Source of the DNA: Allacma fusca
Lineage: Eukaryota; Arthropoda; Collembola; Symphypleona; Sminthuridae
DNA: 64,000 bases
Assembly (NCBI GenBank): GCA_947179485.1
Contig: OX359247.1
Coordinates: 41,144,801 to 41,208,800 of the forward strand
Reading direction: 5' to 3'
Positions 33,185-45,372 of this stretch are shown here, in pieces. The translations under genes and the position numbers were made by a program. Numbering within the stretch: position 1 is the stretch's first letter; each line of letters starts with the position of its first letter. The notes below the pieces were generated by a model. It was given only the letters and a program-made list of their open reading frames with translations. It was not told where the DNA came from and did not search any database.

Positions 33185-33484
33185 TAAACCCACTTATGGC
33201 TTATAGTCTGTTGCTTTACTGCAAACACACATAGCGGGTACCGGAACCGGGTAATACAATACCCAGTATCCGTAAATATTCAAAAATATGTGACTTCATG
33301 CTGCAGCAATATGTTTTTATGATTGATAGGCGACAGACTATTTTCGTGCTAATGACATCCGGGCATTGTACCCGGGTTTTATAATACCCGGCCGAATATC
33401 GGGTATTGAATTACCCGTTCCCAATACCCACCGGATACTTGTGTTAGCATTGAAGCAACAGACTATAAGCCATAAGTGGGTTTA
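33185..33484. mobile_element. MITE with 31-bp perfect terminal inverted repeats
   Basis: AAACCCACTTATGGCTTATA and the following 11 bases (33186-33216) are repeated exactly in reverse complement at 33453-33483. One further outer base pair also matches (T at 33185, A at 33484). The 300-bp interior holds several small palindromes built on GGGTAT/ATACCC, for example CGGGTATTGAATTACCCG. I see no clear target duplication, so the superfamily is open. Confidence 0.85.
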
Positions 33485-33925
33485 ATCTTTTTTTGTGTTC
33501 ATTACTAATCTTCTCTGAATCTTCCAATTTTATGTATATACTACATAGTATAATATTACAACATTTTTTGGAATATGTACATATAATGTACATACTTACA
33601 TTTTAAATACTGTGGATAATATTGAGGCCAAATATAATTAGTCTGCAACCAACCAATCCAAGATTATTAAAAAAATAATTTGGGACTAGTTGAGCTGCGG
33701 CACGGTCCCACGGAATGGAGCGTGATAGGGCTTTCTGTTTGCAGCGAAGGCGCTGCCCGTGTATTACGTTCGCAGGAACCTCCTCTCCTCGTCTACTACA
33801 GCGAGCAAGCAATGCTTGCATGCTGGCCGTATGTCTACGCATACAATCCATGCGTGGCAGTAATATGTGCACGACGCCTTAACTAGATATGTATACAAAT
33901 TACCCGTTTCGGATGTATCCGGATT
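33485..33925. other. Intergenic between two inverted-repeat elements
   Basis: No gene. Opposed open frames at 33603-33886 overlap on both strands and have no recognisable motif. The last 30 bases carry CCCGTTTCGGATG/ATCCGG words similar to the interior of the MITE to the left. Confidence 0.35.
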
Positions 33926-34030
33926 TGACTGCCGGCACTCCCAAATAAACGCTTTTTTATAATGTAGATTTTACTAATCCCCACATTTTCCAGCAATAAA
34001 AAAGCGTTTATTTTGGAGTGCCGGCAGTCA
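33926..34030. repeat. Short fold-back hairpin, 35-bp arms
   Basis: TGACTGCCGGCACTCCCAAA and the next 15 bases (33926-33960) are inverted at 33996-34030 with a single mismatch, leaving a 35-base loop. The 105-bp unit would form a stable hairpin as DNA or RNA. It may be a tiny MITE; no target duplication is evident. Confidence 0.8.
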
Positions 34031-34309
34031 ATCAAATTGGCGAAAGTTTACAATTGCCTATGTAATGTTTTTACAAAAATCCGAAGTTTTCATTTTAGGG
34101 CCCGGAAAAAAATCATCTGTGTAGTAGATGCTTAGATAGTAAATCTGAGATAGTACGATTTTCATTATTGTAAAAAATTATTTAATATTTCGGATTTTCT
34201 CGGTGTTTTTCGATGTTTTCTAATGTTTTTTGAATAAAATTTTTCTTTTCAGTTGACGAAATAATTTGACGTTGCATCATTACTAGGAATCATTGCTCTA
34301 ATTCTGGGA

Positions 34310-34462
34310 TCTTAATTTGTCGGTGGTCGCACATTTAAAGTGCACAAAGTTGCACATTTAGCCGATTTTTGTCGACTGTCGGCATGCAACCTAAAAAGTT
34401 GTATTTTTAGCCGATATCTGTTGGCTAGTTTCGACCGATTTTTGTCGGTCGTCGGCTAATTT
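34310..34462. repeat. GCCGATTTTTGTCG-iterated patch
   Basis: GTCGG, AGCCGAT and CCGATTTTTGTCGG recur on both strands together with GTTGCA/TGCAAC words. The pattern matches the self-iterating interiors of the MITEs elsewhere in this window, but terminal repeats are not resolved. Confidence 0.4.
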
Positions 34463-34763
34463 GGAGCTCCCGTTTGTCATCACTGCCGAACCAATGACTC
34501 CAGGCAATTCAAATTTTTTGTAGGACAAATTAGCTAAATAGTAACAACCCTAATGCTTTTGAAGGAAATTGAGCCATCCGTTGTTCATCTGAAAATTAAA
34601 TGGGGTCGCGTTTAAACACATGCAGGTACATACTGTCATGGTTCGACTTGCTATTCTTGCAGTCTTACCATTTTCTTTGTCATTAAAACAATAATTGTAT
34701 TTTAGTTTAATGTTGATTTAATTGTAACAACAGTGAAAATTATAATGGATAGTTAGCTAACCC

Positions 34764-34831
34764 TATGGTGGCCTGAGCAGTCTCAACTCATTGGTTAGTG
34801 AGAGTGAATCCCTAAAATACATACATACATA
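34764..34831 (+). repeat. SINE-like dispersed repeat, copy 2
   Basis: Carries GGTGGCCTGAGCAG, GTTAGTGAGAGTGAATCCCT and AAAATACATACATACATAG in the same order as the copies at 29839 and 59100. The 5' CTGCAATGGG part is missing. It ends in an ATAC-repeat tail. Confidence 0.6.
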
Positions 34832-35823
34832 GCTAACCCTAGGCTAACAATACTAAACACGATCTCTTCATAAAGGAGATAATTATTAAGGATCATTCTG
34901 TTTATATTCGAACAAACTATTGGTGCGTCTTGTTTTTTCTCTGTACTTCGTCCTATTTATTCTCTATAAATTCCAAGTAATGTTGTACTATTTTTCGATC
35001 ACTGATAACTCCTCCCTTTATTTTTAATTCCCTACTTTGACAATATGTACAGAAAGTGGGATATATAGCCTATAGCGTACGCCATCTACAATGATTACAT
35101 TTGTTCCTTACATCAAATTGTCTCTCATATCGACCACTAGATGTCGCAGCAACTTGCACCTGCGTAATTTGAATATGAGTGCTAACGTTTCTTCGAAATT
35201 TGTATACAAATACAGATTACGATTACACATTGGTATTTTAATCAATCGTTAAATCAATATAATACCAACAGCGCCAAAGGATGTCTATGTTTGCACGTGC
35301 GTAGCTGAGTTTATACACAAACGTTTTAATGCGTACAAGAGGTGCATAAGCGCTTTATTGACTAATAGTCTAGTCTGTCAACTGTCAATGTATACTATGA
35401 CATATTTATGAATATTTTAGGGTATTTATAGGGGAACGTACAGTTTACCAGCTTGTGCTGTTACATCCTATAGTGCCGCTCCGCCCCTTAGTAACTTAGC
35501 CCGTCGCGCTGATTACGGATAATTTTTTCAGGTGTGTATAAACATTTGAAACGTGTCGGCGTTGCCAAGTTTGATTGTCAACAACTATAAACTTCCGAAG
35601 TGACTGGCTGAGACCTGTGAAGCGTGCCTTCTTCGTAGTATTAAGTAGTCAAGAGCAATCGATGGGAATTATAGTGTAGTTGGCGTTGGCGGAATGACGT
35701 GAAGATAAGTGATCTTTATAAATTTCGAAGCAGGAAAACTAAACTGGTTCCAAAGGATTATTTCATCTTTAACGTATTGCTGGTTAGTATATTGACTCTA
35801 CTAAAGTTACCGTTTTAAATAAA
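34832..35823. other. Intergenic and 5' region of the coiled-coil gene
   Basis: No coding region seen. A patch at 35468-35510 is clearly richer in G and C than its surroundings and contains CCGCTCCGCCCC, a possible GC box for the gene at 35824. The start of transcription cannot be fixed from sequence alone. Confidence 0.35.
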
Positions 35824-36467
35824 ATGACAAGTCCAGACATTTCATTCACGAGTTCAAGTGACAGTGGTAGCGATGAGGACTTTCAAGAATGTCCGGTTTA
35901 CAAGAACCTCCGGCAAAGTAAGGCGAAGTTGAAACAAGTGGGTGATCCGGATTTTTTGGTAGCTGAATGCAAGAAATTGGATAATAAAATCGAGCTGTTG
36001 CAGAAGAATAAGCGTAAATTAAGGAAAGACAAGATAGGAACTTTGAACTGGTCCAGACAACTCCGGGAATTGGAGAGCTATTTAGAAGAAGGTACCAAAT
36101 AAAATATACATTGGCTCTGATCGGACCAAATACAAATATTTCGTTGTGTTTGAGTTGTCTTTTGGTGTTTCTTTTTGCAGGAAACGAAGAGGAATTACGC
36201 ACTTTAGAATCGGAGCATGAAGAGGTCCAGAGTACCATCAAGGATTTGGAGGAAGAAATTAACGAATTGCAGAAGCAAAAAGAATCTATCGGGATTCAAA
36301 TGGACAGGAAGGTTGCTCTCATGAATCATTGGGCACATCAGTTCGCAGCTGCTCAGCCGGTCATTAGTGCATGTCGAGATGTATTTGCTACAGTTGAATC
36401 CATCAGCGATGCCATTTCAGAAGATCGTAAAGCGTCCGTCGAAGTTACCCCGATTGTGGAACCCTGA
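35824..36467 (+). CDS. Small acidic coiled-coil protein, unknown function
   Basis: Two exons, 35824-36091 and 36181-36467, are separated by an 89-bp intron with donor GAAG|GTACCA and acceptor CTTTTTGCAG. They join in phase to give 184 residues. The N-terminal 40 residues are Ser/Asp/Glu-rich (SSSDSGSDEDF). Residues about 40-145 are heptad-like helix with many Glu, Lys and Leu (KNKRKLRKDK, DLEEEINELQKQKE). The tail (NHWAHQFAAAQ onwards) ends in a proline. No signal peptide, membrane segment or catalytic motif is present. Without splicing the frame stops after exon 1, so the intron is needed. A hairpin with arms AGCTCTTA/TAAGAGCT lies at 36488-36518 just after the stop; no canonical AATAAA was found nearby. 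I do not recognise a family; a scaffold or tethering subunit is only a guess. Confidence 0.75.
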
Positions 36468-37676
36468 AGTGTGCATTTGAAATAATAAGCTCTTATTTTA
36501 TTATCTTATTTAAGAGCTATTTAGGTACTATTTAGTAGATAGGAAATTTTGAAGGCGAAGTTGTAATAATGGTAGAATAATTTATACTAAGATGTTCAAT
36601 AATTAATAATTATTAATTCCTGCAGTTCTTTTCAAATAAGTTTACTTGATACGCGTTTCTGTATGGAAAAATAGAAATGTTTATCTGAAGACGGAGACAC
36701 GGTTCACATCGTCCAACAAACCCACTATGGAAACCAAATTGAAACTAATGAATATTTTGTTGTGACCGTCACTCTGTACAGGGTTGACTTTTGGGGACAA
36801 AAGACAGCAAACCTGATAATGAGTGAAGATGCTTTCCCTAACTTAATATAATATTCAACGTAGGGATCTCAGTGAGTCCTTGAGTGCTTGTTCGAAATCC
36901 CATGTCTGGCTGCAAAAATACGTAATAGATTGTAATTTTAAAAAATACAGAATTATGTCAAACCTATTTTTTATAAAGGCTTACCTCACTTCGTTCAACA
37001 CTGTATCCTTAATTTTTGAGCAATCCAAGTGAAACAAATTTTTGAAAATCTTGTAAAAGCTAAAATCGGGTATATTTTTGTGAACTGTATCTTGCCTTTG
37101 TATGGAGGTGCATGTATAGCTACAGATACTCAAGTGTATTTTTACCGTACATATGTAGAGTTTCTTCTACCCGTAATCACAAAAATTCATTTTCGTGGTG
37201 AAATCCAGATCAAGATCATGGTTAAGGAGGTTTTAAGGAATCCATGAACTCATTGTCAGATCTTTAATCACATCTAAGAGATAGAATCAAATTCTTTCAC
37301 TGATTCTTCTATTGAAATAGTATACTACGAAGGAATTTAGCATTTATTTTAACTTCGCAAAGTACAGATGGTAACATTATACATAATCGTTTTTAAGCAA
37401 AACTAGCATTTGAAAAACTTCCTAATCATAATTATGTACATAGCTTCAATATGTGAAGATGTATTTTTCTTACATATGTATATAATATATATCATATGTA
37501 GCATGTGGCCATGTGGGTCTCCTTGATAATTGAAGTTGAGCTCTCGAGAGTACTTGATAACTGCTGCTTTCAGTGTGAATTCATCAATTTTAGAACAACG
37601 AATTAAGAGCATGAATAAGTGTTACTTATGGTTTACTCGCCAATTGTAAGTCCAGCATTTCGCGGATGTTATTAAT
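36468..37676. other. Intergenic between coiled-coil and globin genes
   Basis: Downstream flanks of two converging genes. No additional gene is supported; the frames at 37029-37247 and 37403-37612 have no motifs. Confidence 0.4.
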
Positions 37677-39505
37677 TTAATCACTGTAACTGTTGAAATT
37701 GTCAATTCCTTCGCCGATCCTATCCGTCATGACGGCCAAAATTTTCTTCCATCCAGTTTTCACTGGTGCAGTGTAGAGCGTTCCCAATTCCAACGCAATG
37801 AATTCTTGAAGCGAGTCCTGGACCCTCTACAATAATTTTTGATGATGTTTTTATACTGCATTTATTCTCGGTACAACAATTTAGTACGGTAGTGTTAGCG
37901 TGAGACGGAGTGTCGATGTCTTACGTTAAATATTTGCTGTTTTTAACATTTGTAATTTTACACCCTTTAATTATATATTAAATATTCAAAACTTGTTTTG
38001 TGGCTAGAATAGTTTAAATAAATTTAAACGAGTTCAAAGTCTGTGAATTTCCTTCAGGAGAGATTGCTATCTAAATATTTGTCAAGACAGACGAGTCGAA
38101 AATCATAATCTAACAATAAGCAGTATAAGCACGGAATTTATAATTCACACACCATATCAAATGTGCTGTTCATGTGCAGTGAACAAGTATACACCGTTTT
38201 AAGCTCGTGCTCGTGTTACACACATAGGTATACTAATTACTTTTTACCCCTATATATAATTACAAAATTACTCATTTACGAAGAATTAGAGTAACCCATA
38301 TGAAAATCGGGACCAGAGAGAAGTTGTACAGGTTATATAACATGCACCCTGGGGAACCCCGAAAACACAGATTTTTGGGGGGACAACGAATTCCTCATGA
38401 ACCATACGCACGATATACATAGTTCGGTTCAAATTGATGCTAAAGGTTGAGATAATATCTGTTTCATGAATTTTATCTGATTTTGAAATTTTAATGATAA
38501 AATAGTAAAAACTGCTAAAACGTTGTCTGAGGATCAATTCTGAGCTTGCAGGATTTTGGAAAGTTTTGAAATCAGCCAATATTCAAACAACAGTTATAGC
38601 AACTTTAATTTCAATTTGGACTAAACTGTAAATTATGCATAACTGAGTGTACGGTTCGGGAGAAATTTGCTTTTCCTCACGAAAATTCGGTTTTGAGGGT
38701 ATTCCACAAAACTTGTTGTACAAACCATGGATACACCACTTCTTTCTGGTTTCAGTTTTCATAGAAACTATTTTTTTTTAAATTAAACGCTCCTTTGATT
38801 AATAATATGGGATATTTTTAGAGCGACAAGATTTATTCAGATTCGCAATCTACGTACCTATTTCACCTTGCGTGTAAGTAAGTACCGTACCAACTTTATA
38901 AATATCTAATCTTAGATTCTTGAATACCTAGCTAGTCCTTCTGGTTCCCAAGATAAACGGGCGTGCTAAATATCTCTTATTTAGTTTGTCGCTGTTATTG
39001 AATATTAGGTTAGTTAAATATTGTTATAATACGTTACCACAAAATCTTCTCGAGTCAGTTTGCGTTTTGCGTGATTTTCTCCCATTTTGAGTAAAAGTTC
39101 ATCTAGCATTTCCACGTCGTCCAGATTTTCTATAAAGCCATTCAGGGCACTCATTAGGGTGAGTGCATGTGCTTTAAACCGACGATTCTCGGGTAGTTCT
39201 TCCAACGGAACTTTCGCAAAGGCTTTGAATTGAAGTTGATAATGTGGGTACTGCTTGAAGAAACTGTCAAATTATTACGAAATGTAAATTTTTTTATAAT
39301 TATTATTTTAACTGATCACGTAATTCACCGTCGTAAATAATTCAGCTAAAGAAATGATAAGTATTTATGCCAAAGTGTAATCTTACTGGATGAAAAACTT
39401 TGACCCATAGCCTTTTAAATCTTTTGCAATAATTCCCCAAGTGTCTAACAAGGCTTGATTTTCTTCTGCCGTTGGAATTAGATCAGCGTTGGGTTGGTTC
39501 GACAT
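37677..39505 (-). CDS. Intracellular globin
   Basis: Three minus-strand exons, 39505-39387, 39263-39038 and 37826-37677, splice in phase (donors GTAAGA and GTAACG; acceptors TTTGACAG and ATTGTAG) to a 164-residue globin. Visible hallmarks are Trp23 in helix A, Phe52 (CD1) in LQFKAF, distal His72 (E7) in FKAHA and proximal His104 (F8) in MGENHAK. Helices G and H read VQDSLQEFI and TGWKKILAVMTDRI. Intron 1 (123 bp, phase 2) lies 12 residues before CD1 Phe and intron 2 (1211 bp, phase 0) 11 residues after F8 His. These correspond to the ancient B12.2 and G7.0 globin introns. There is no signal peptide, so it should be cytoplasmic and bind haem and oxygen. Its role (storage, diffusion, sensing or radical scavenging) cannot be told from sequence. 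The first ATG with a globin-like helix A after it was chosen. Confidence 0.92.
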
Positions 39506-42500
39506 TTTTAGTCCTGGGATCTAAGAGTTCAAAAACTAGAATAATTATTTTACTAATTGTAATTATTTATACTGTGAGTCTACATGTGTGCGTAATTATA
39601 TCAACATGAATTTTTCCAGCAATATTTTACAAGCCAAGTTACTTAATTTAACTGGTTAAGTTACTTGGTATAAAGTATGAGCACTATGACCCGTCTTTTA
39701 ATTGGACCTTATGAACATCCACGGACGGATACCACAGGTCAATAGATTGCGATTGCAAACTTAAACAGTATATATGTACTTGCTGGTTGTTACAGACCTG
39801 AAAGAAAACGCTTGATTGAACGATAAAAGGATCTAAAAAAAATGACTTCCTTGAGATGAATACAGTACACGCAGAAAATGATTTTCAACTTCAGCGAGGA
39901 GGAGTTGACTTCAACGTTTCAATAGTTCTGAGGAACTGGACAAGAATTGGTCTTATCGAGCAACAAATACTTCTTCATTCAGATTTTTTTTATTCTGGTC
40001 GTATGATTACATGATTATCCTTGAAGCACACAACTGTGCACACAGAATTCGGCTTTTGATGGGAAATACAACGAGGGTTCATAAGGACAGACGCCAGGTA
40101 TATCATTTAGGGCTGGCGGACTTATGAGTCTACAATATTGTTTATTTTAGATCGTGGACCAACTTCAATGTGCAGGCTCATACTCATTAATATCTTTGCC
40201 ACTCGGGGACTGTGTAGCTTCATATGTAAGTATCTATAATGAGCATCAATATAATGTCAGGGTAATTATGTACGACCTTATTAGTAGAAACAATTGGGCA
40301 GTAAGCATTGTAATAATGTACATATATGCTTTCAAAAAACAAAACATCCAGTGGGGGTTTCATTTATAAGTGAATACACAGTAATACGTAATTTCTCTCT
40401 AATTAGGATCGATGAAAATCAAACATCCCCTCAAAATAGTTCCCTTTACTTATAGCCGTATGATAAGAAATTGTGTTATAACTACATCTAAAGCACGTGT
40501 ATCTGAAGCAAGTTCTCGTATAGTGCAGTATTGTGTGTAAAAAAAACTTATTCAAAATAAGAATCCCAAAATTCCCAATCCCGAGTGTTTGCAGTAATAG
40601 GAGGCTTCAACAGATGCAACTGTCAATGTATATAAATTGAATATTTTGTGCATATGGTAAATACACGTGGACATGGGTTGTATTGTAATTAACTGCCAAA
40701 GTAAGTATGTCTGCTAAATGTCTGGCTGATTGTGAGATAAACGTAAGAGCATTTTTTACATTATTTTCTTTCATTTTTTATCGATTACTTACATAAGACT
40801 TCATTCTGTAAGCCAGTCATTCATTGAAGCGTATGGAGGGCAGCATCAAATATAATACAAAAATACAGTGTAAAAACCTTTTAATGTGCATTAGTTAAGG
40901 CTCACTTGTCCGGGTGTATTTATCACGTAGTGATGATCACAGGTTTTTTTGTTAGGCAAGGTGAGAAAATTGCAAGCACGGATTGCATGTGTTTTTGGAT
41001 GGATGAAAATGTTTTTGTTAACTCTTACTTCAACCATTATAGGCAACCTTTGACCTCTCATATTTCTCCTAAATTATTGAGTGTATTGAAGAGATATTAC
41101 AAGTATCGGACGAAGAAAATCTTTCAGATAGTCAACTTCCCTGCCCCTTAACCAATTTTCATTAAAATCGATGAACAGCTGGTAATGTGTAATTAATTTT
41201 AGATATTAGATAGGGACCAAGTTTCACTTATTGTTTGAATAAATTGGAAATTGAAAGCAGCGTTTCGAGCTTAGCTTTTCTTCAGACAAATGGATAATTA
41301 TTTTTGATTAACAGCGACGCACTGTATATAGCGGCATATTGCAAATTACAATACATGAAGAAAAAAATTGGATCTTACAAAACATTAATTTTTCTTTTTG
41401 TGCTTAACTTTAATAGATTGTATTAAATCAAAAGTTTGTTTAAAAAGTAATTATAATTCATTACTCGTTCCAAATCAGTATCCATTTTTGTTGAAAGAAG
41501 TTAATTATTCATTACATACATAGTCTCTCTAACTCCAGAAAATCAAGGCTGTGTTGTCAAGTACTATCAAGAGTTGAATAAAAATGCAAAATTATTTACA
41601 GCGCATTTCAGAGATTTATTCGACATATAAAATGATTAAGCCAGGTTGTTACAAATATAGCCGAATGTGATGTATTGTAGGTAATAATTACATAGTCACG
41701 TCCATTTATAATAAAGATTAAGGGGTAGGAAACCAATAATTACTAATTCAAGTGGTTAATGTGGTCTCTCATTGATTATAATCATAATGGGCTCATCACA
41801 GTCATTGCACTCTTTAAGTAAGATTGTTCGTTGTAGGTAAATACTTGAGGAATTACAATTCATTCAAATGATTGTTTATATAACGCAAATAATGAGTCAG
41901 GAGCAGGAGTAATTAAAAACTTCGGAGCACTTCAAACTCCAAATGCTTGCGATATTTTATGAGACCTTCAAATTATCAAGAGCTTGTTGCACAAAGACCT
42001 TCGGAATCTCTGTGAAACCTTGAAGGAGGAATGTTATTTAGCAGCGTCATTTAAGCTGATAGTTATGTACAAATGAACATACAATGCTCATACTGCTTGG
42101 AAGTAAATAAACATTTTCAGCTTTTCAATCTGTGCAATGTCATGAGATAATTAAGAATGACTTCTTATTTGATGATTTATTCTGAGTGGGTTAGGTTGAC
42201 AAGAAGGGTTCTGTGGATTGATCTTTTAGTCTCAGTACTTATTCAATGCAAAACTGTTCCTGAACATAGAATTTTCATAATGCAAATATTGAGCTTCATG
42301 AAATTGGAATTGCATTTTACAAACAAGCGAACTGACAGATATTACTTGCTAATCCATCAAAAGCAAGTTGGTAGGAATTGTGAACGTGCACCTGCTCATG
42401 ATTCATTCTTCAGCTTCAGCTGATTGTCAGTCATGGAAAAATAGATATTATTTTTAAAAATTCCCAATTGACCTTTTTTCCGCAGAAAAGTCATTCAACA

Positions 42501-42974
42501 ATTGAAGACCTCACCACATAATCTTATAATTCGCAACGTTTTAATTTTTACAATACTTTTCAAGACAGGGTAATTTATTTTTTTCATATTTATTCAATCA
42601 GACAGCATTCTGCATTATCAAACATTAAGCACTTCATAACAGATATACTAGCGCAGAATTTTTCTTGACCAAATGGAGTCCACCCGTTCTACGGATGGGT
42701 TACAGTGGACTAAAATAATCAGCAGCTTGGTGTTCAATGGCATCGCTACAATGGAATTCAATAATTTGATTGAGACTTTGCAATTGTGGAATGTGTAATA
42801 TTTTTTAGGGATGATCGTGGTTAGAAATGGACTTGGTTCAAAGACCTAAGTTAGGAGTATCCCTTTGAAAAGAACGATAAAATAAATCTCAATTAGCAGT
42901 CGTTTTTTTCTGCGTGAAAATTGAAACTTTACGGAGATTTTCAATGCCTTCTCACTCACTCGGGCTCAAGTTAC
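39506..42974. other. Intergenic, no gene seen
   Basis: About 3.5 kb of AT-rich DNA with only short motif-free open frames (40154, 40906, 42157). No repeats with defined ends and no splice-consistent exon series were found. The first few hundred bases should contain the globin promoter, but no element stands out. Confidence 0.4.
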
Positions 42975-43760
42975 AGACTCCTAGACAAACATGGGCGCCT
43001 GCCTAGATTCTAGGCCCTATAATAGGCTAAGGCTCTAGGATGCTGCATGTTGGGATATAAATCTAGGCGAGGTTCTAGGCTGGGCAATCACCACTACAAT
43101 ATAGGCTTAGGAAAAATCTAGGCTATTCAGGTATTTCCGAAAAAGTGGCTGGGCTATTCAGGCAGGCTACAAGTTCATTCAAGTAAAGGCTAGGCAATAA
43201 TGGTGAATGGAACATTCTCAAAGCACGAATTTGTTAGGACAGGATTACAAACGTTGGGAAAACGTTTGCAGAGACGAACTGACACAAAGGCGGGAATTAC
43301 TTGCAATCAGTAATTACCAAAGTATATGCACATGTATACCACAGTACATGCATAATCGTCCCATATTTTATTATTCCCACTGGATTATGTATTTTACTAC
43401 AGCATTAGTCAAACCCCTAGACCCCTACATTGATATTCCAATTGCATGTTGCATGTGATCATTGTATAATACGGCTTGCACTATCTAAAACTGATTAAAA
43501 CTTACAATTTTATATCGCCTATATAGGCTGGCAAAGCGCTGTCAGAAGCTGTACAGCAAATATAGGCAGGCAAACAATGCACACTAGGACAGATATAGGC
43601 TAATAGGCAGGCAGTTAGAGTACTTGACCCGTGGTATTAAGGCTCTTCTTTTCGTTGAAACATCCTATTAGCCTATATAGGATGGCGATATTTTTTGAAA
43701 GAAAATAGGCAGGCTTTAGGCTTAGGAACTTCATTTGCCCACCTTTGCTCCTAGATGATT
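42975..43760. repeat. TAGGC/GCCTA-iterated region
   Basis: TAGGC, TAGGCAGGC and CCTATATAGG words recur densely in two arms (about 42979-43200 and 43520-43735) around a plainer centre. The outer sequences, left CTAGACAAACATGGGCGCC and right GGGCAAATGA-type when inverted, are only weakly complementary. This is probably a diverged member of the self-iterating MITE type. The open frame at 43207-43458 has no motif. Confidence 0.45.
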
Positions 43761-44449
43761 TTCCTTGGTCGACATCTCAGACAATATTCTATTTTATTTT
43801 GTCTAATAAAATGACCTCAGCAGATAATTGAAACCCGTTCACACCATACAAATGACCATTATATGGTTATTATATTATATTAAGGATAAATTGTCTTATG
43901 ACGAAGCTTTTAAGTAGTTTTAATAAAGATTTCATATCCAATGGGATAGGATTCAAAATTTCTAAAAAAACCAATTTTGAGGCCTCGAAGTACTATCAAA
44001 AAACTGGGATAGCTTTGATCTTGCAAGGCACATCTTGGTCAGAGGTCACCGAAAAATATATTATTACTCAACAAGTTTGTAACGTGTCTGCCAAAATTAT
44101 GGTCAAAATTTTGACCGGGTATTCAAATTTTTCATTTTTTCGACCAAAATTACAAGATTTTTTTGTCCTAGAAGGAATCATCAAGTATTTAAACAGATTT
44201 AAAAAATTCATTCTGACTGAAGATCAAAATTTCTGAGAAACAGAGTTTGGGATGTCTAAAAATCGCAATAACTTTTGACTGAGACACCGTATCTCAATCA
44301 TTGACCCCTCGTTTGAAATCTGCTTACGTGCTCTACAAACTAAAGTAATGCCAGCCAAAATTTACAAATCCTATTTAATATATCTATTGTTGGATAATAA
44401 AATTCAACAAATTCTCGACCAAAATTTGAACATTTATTTTCATCAAGTA

Positions 44450-44874
44450 GTAATTATCGTACACTTGGTCCTCCCCATTCAATACGAAGGCGAATACCCT
44501 CATCAAGCTCAACAGAAAAACAGGAATACCAAAGATCATATCTACGGAGGGGCAATTCTGAACACGGACGTAGTCCCCCCTGTGTCTACTCCCAAATAAA
44601 AGACGGCACTTTGGATCAAATCGAGGTGGTTGCAGGAGAGCATGACTTAAAAACAGAAAGTGGTCACGAGCAAGTGGTACAGATTCGTAGAGCTATCGTC
44701 TACGAAAATTACGACACAGGAGCAATGGTCGACAACATTGCTTTGTTGGTACTTCAGCCGGAATTAAATTTCACTGAATTCGTACAAAGCATTCCTATTG
44801 GCCCACTCACAGGTACAGCACATATGTATGCGTCTATATATTTAATCGTTGGTAAGTGGTCCAGTTCGCCATAA
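44450..44874 (+). pseudogene. Trypsin-like protease fragment lacking the catalytic His
   Basis: One frame reads GEYPHQ and HIYGGAILNTD, matching the start of a trypsin domain (usually GEFPHQ, HxCGGSILN). After a CCCCCC run at 44575-44580 a different frame continues with CVYS, IEVVAGEHDL and DNIALLVL, matching the loop and catalytic-Asp region. The TAAHC block with the catalytic His is missing three residues including the His, and the partner Cys of CGG is Tyr. The frame ends at a stop at 44872. Two GT donors lie near the end (44812 and 44853). No GDSGGP serine region follows within 2 kb. It is either a broken gene or a non-catalytic protease homologue with a miscalled base. Confidence 0.6.
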
Positions 44875-45372
44875 CTATTCTGAGCACCCCTGCAATCCAA
44901 AGAAAATATCCCGTCATTAATTTCGTATTTGAATAATTTCTAACAATCATATGAGGAGAAATTCTAATTTTAAAGAATATGTTCAAATTCATTTGAGTTA
45001 AGATTCAGTAATCTTCGTATAACAACGTCTTACAAGAGTAAACGTGAATTGCAATCAATTCAAAAGCAAAATCTAGCGACAAGAAATTATAGACAAAATA
45101 CAAGGGACAGCCGGGATAGTTAACACTTACCCCGAACCTGTCATCCTCTGTTAATACTGACAAATTGCTTACATAAATAATTTCTATGAGGAAAGCTCAG
45201 TCTCTTTTCCCCTTTCTTCAAAAATGTACTCTGAAGGGGTTCCTTAAAACCAGCATTAAGAGTAGAGTGGCCTAATGCTGTCAAAGAGAAGATTAAGAGA
45301 AGAGGCATCTTGTGGTAGGAGTAATATTAACACAATTATTAATAAATTCCAATTGTGATTTTTTTCCCATAC

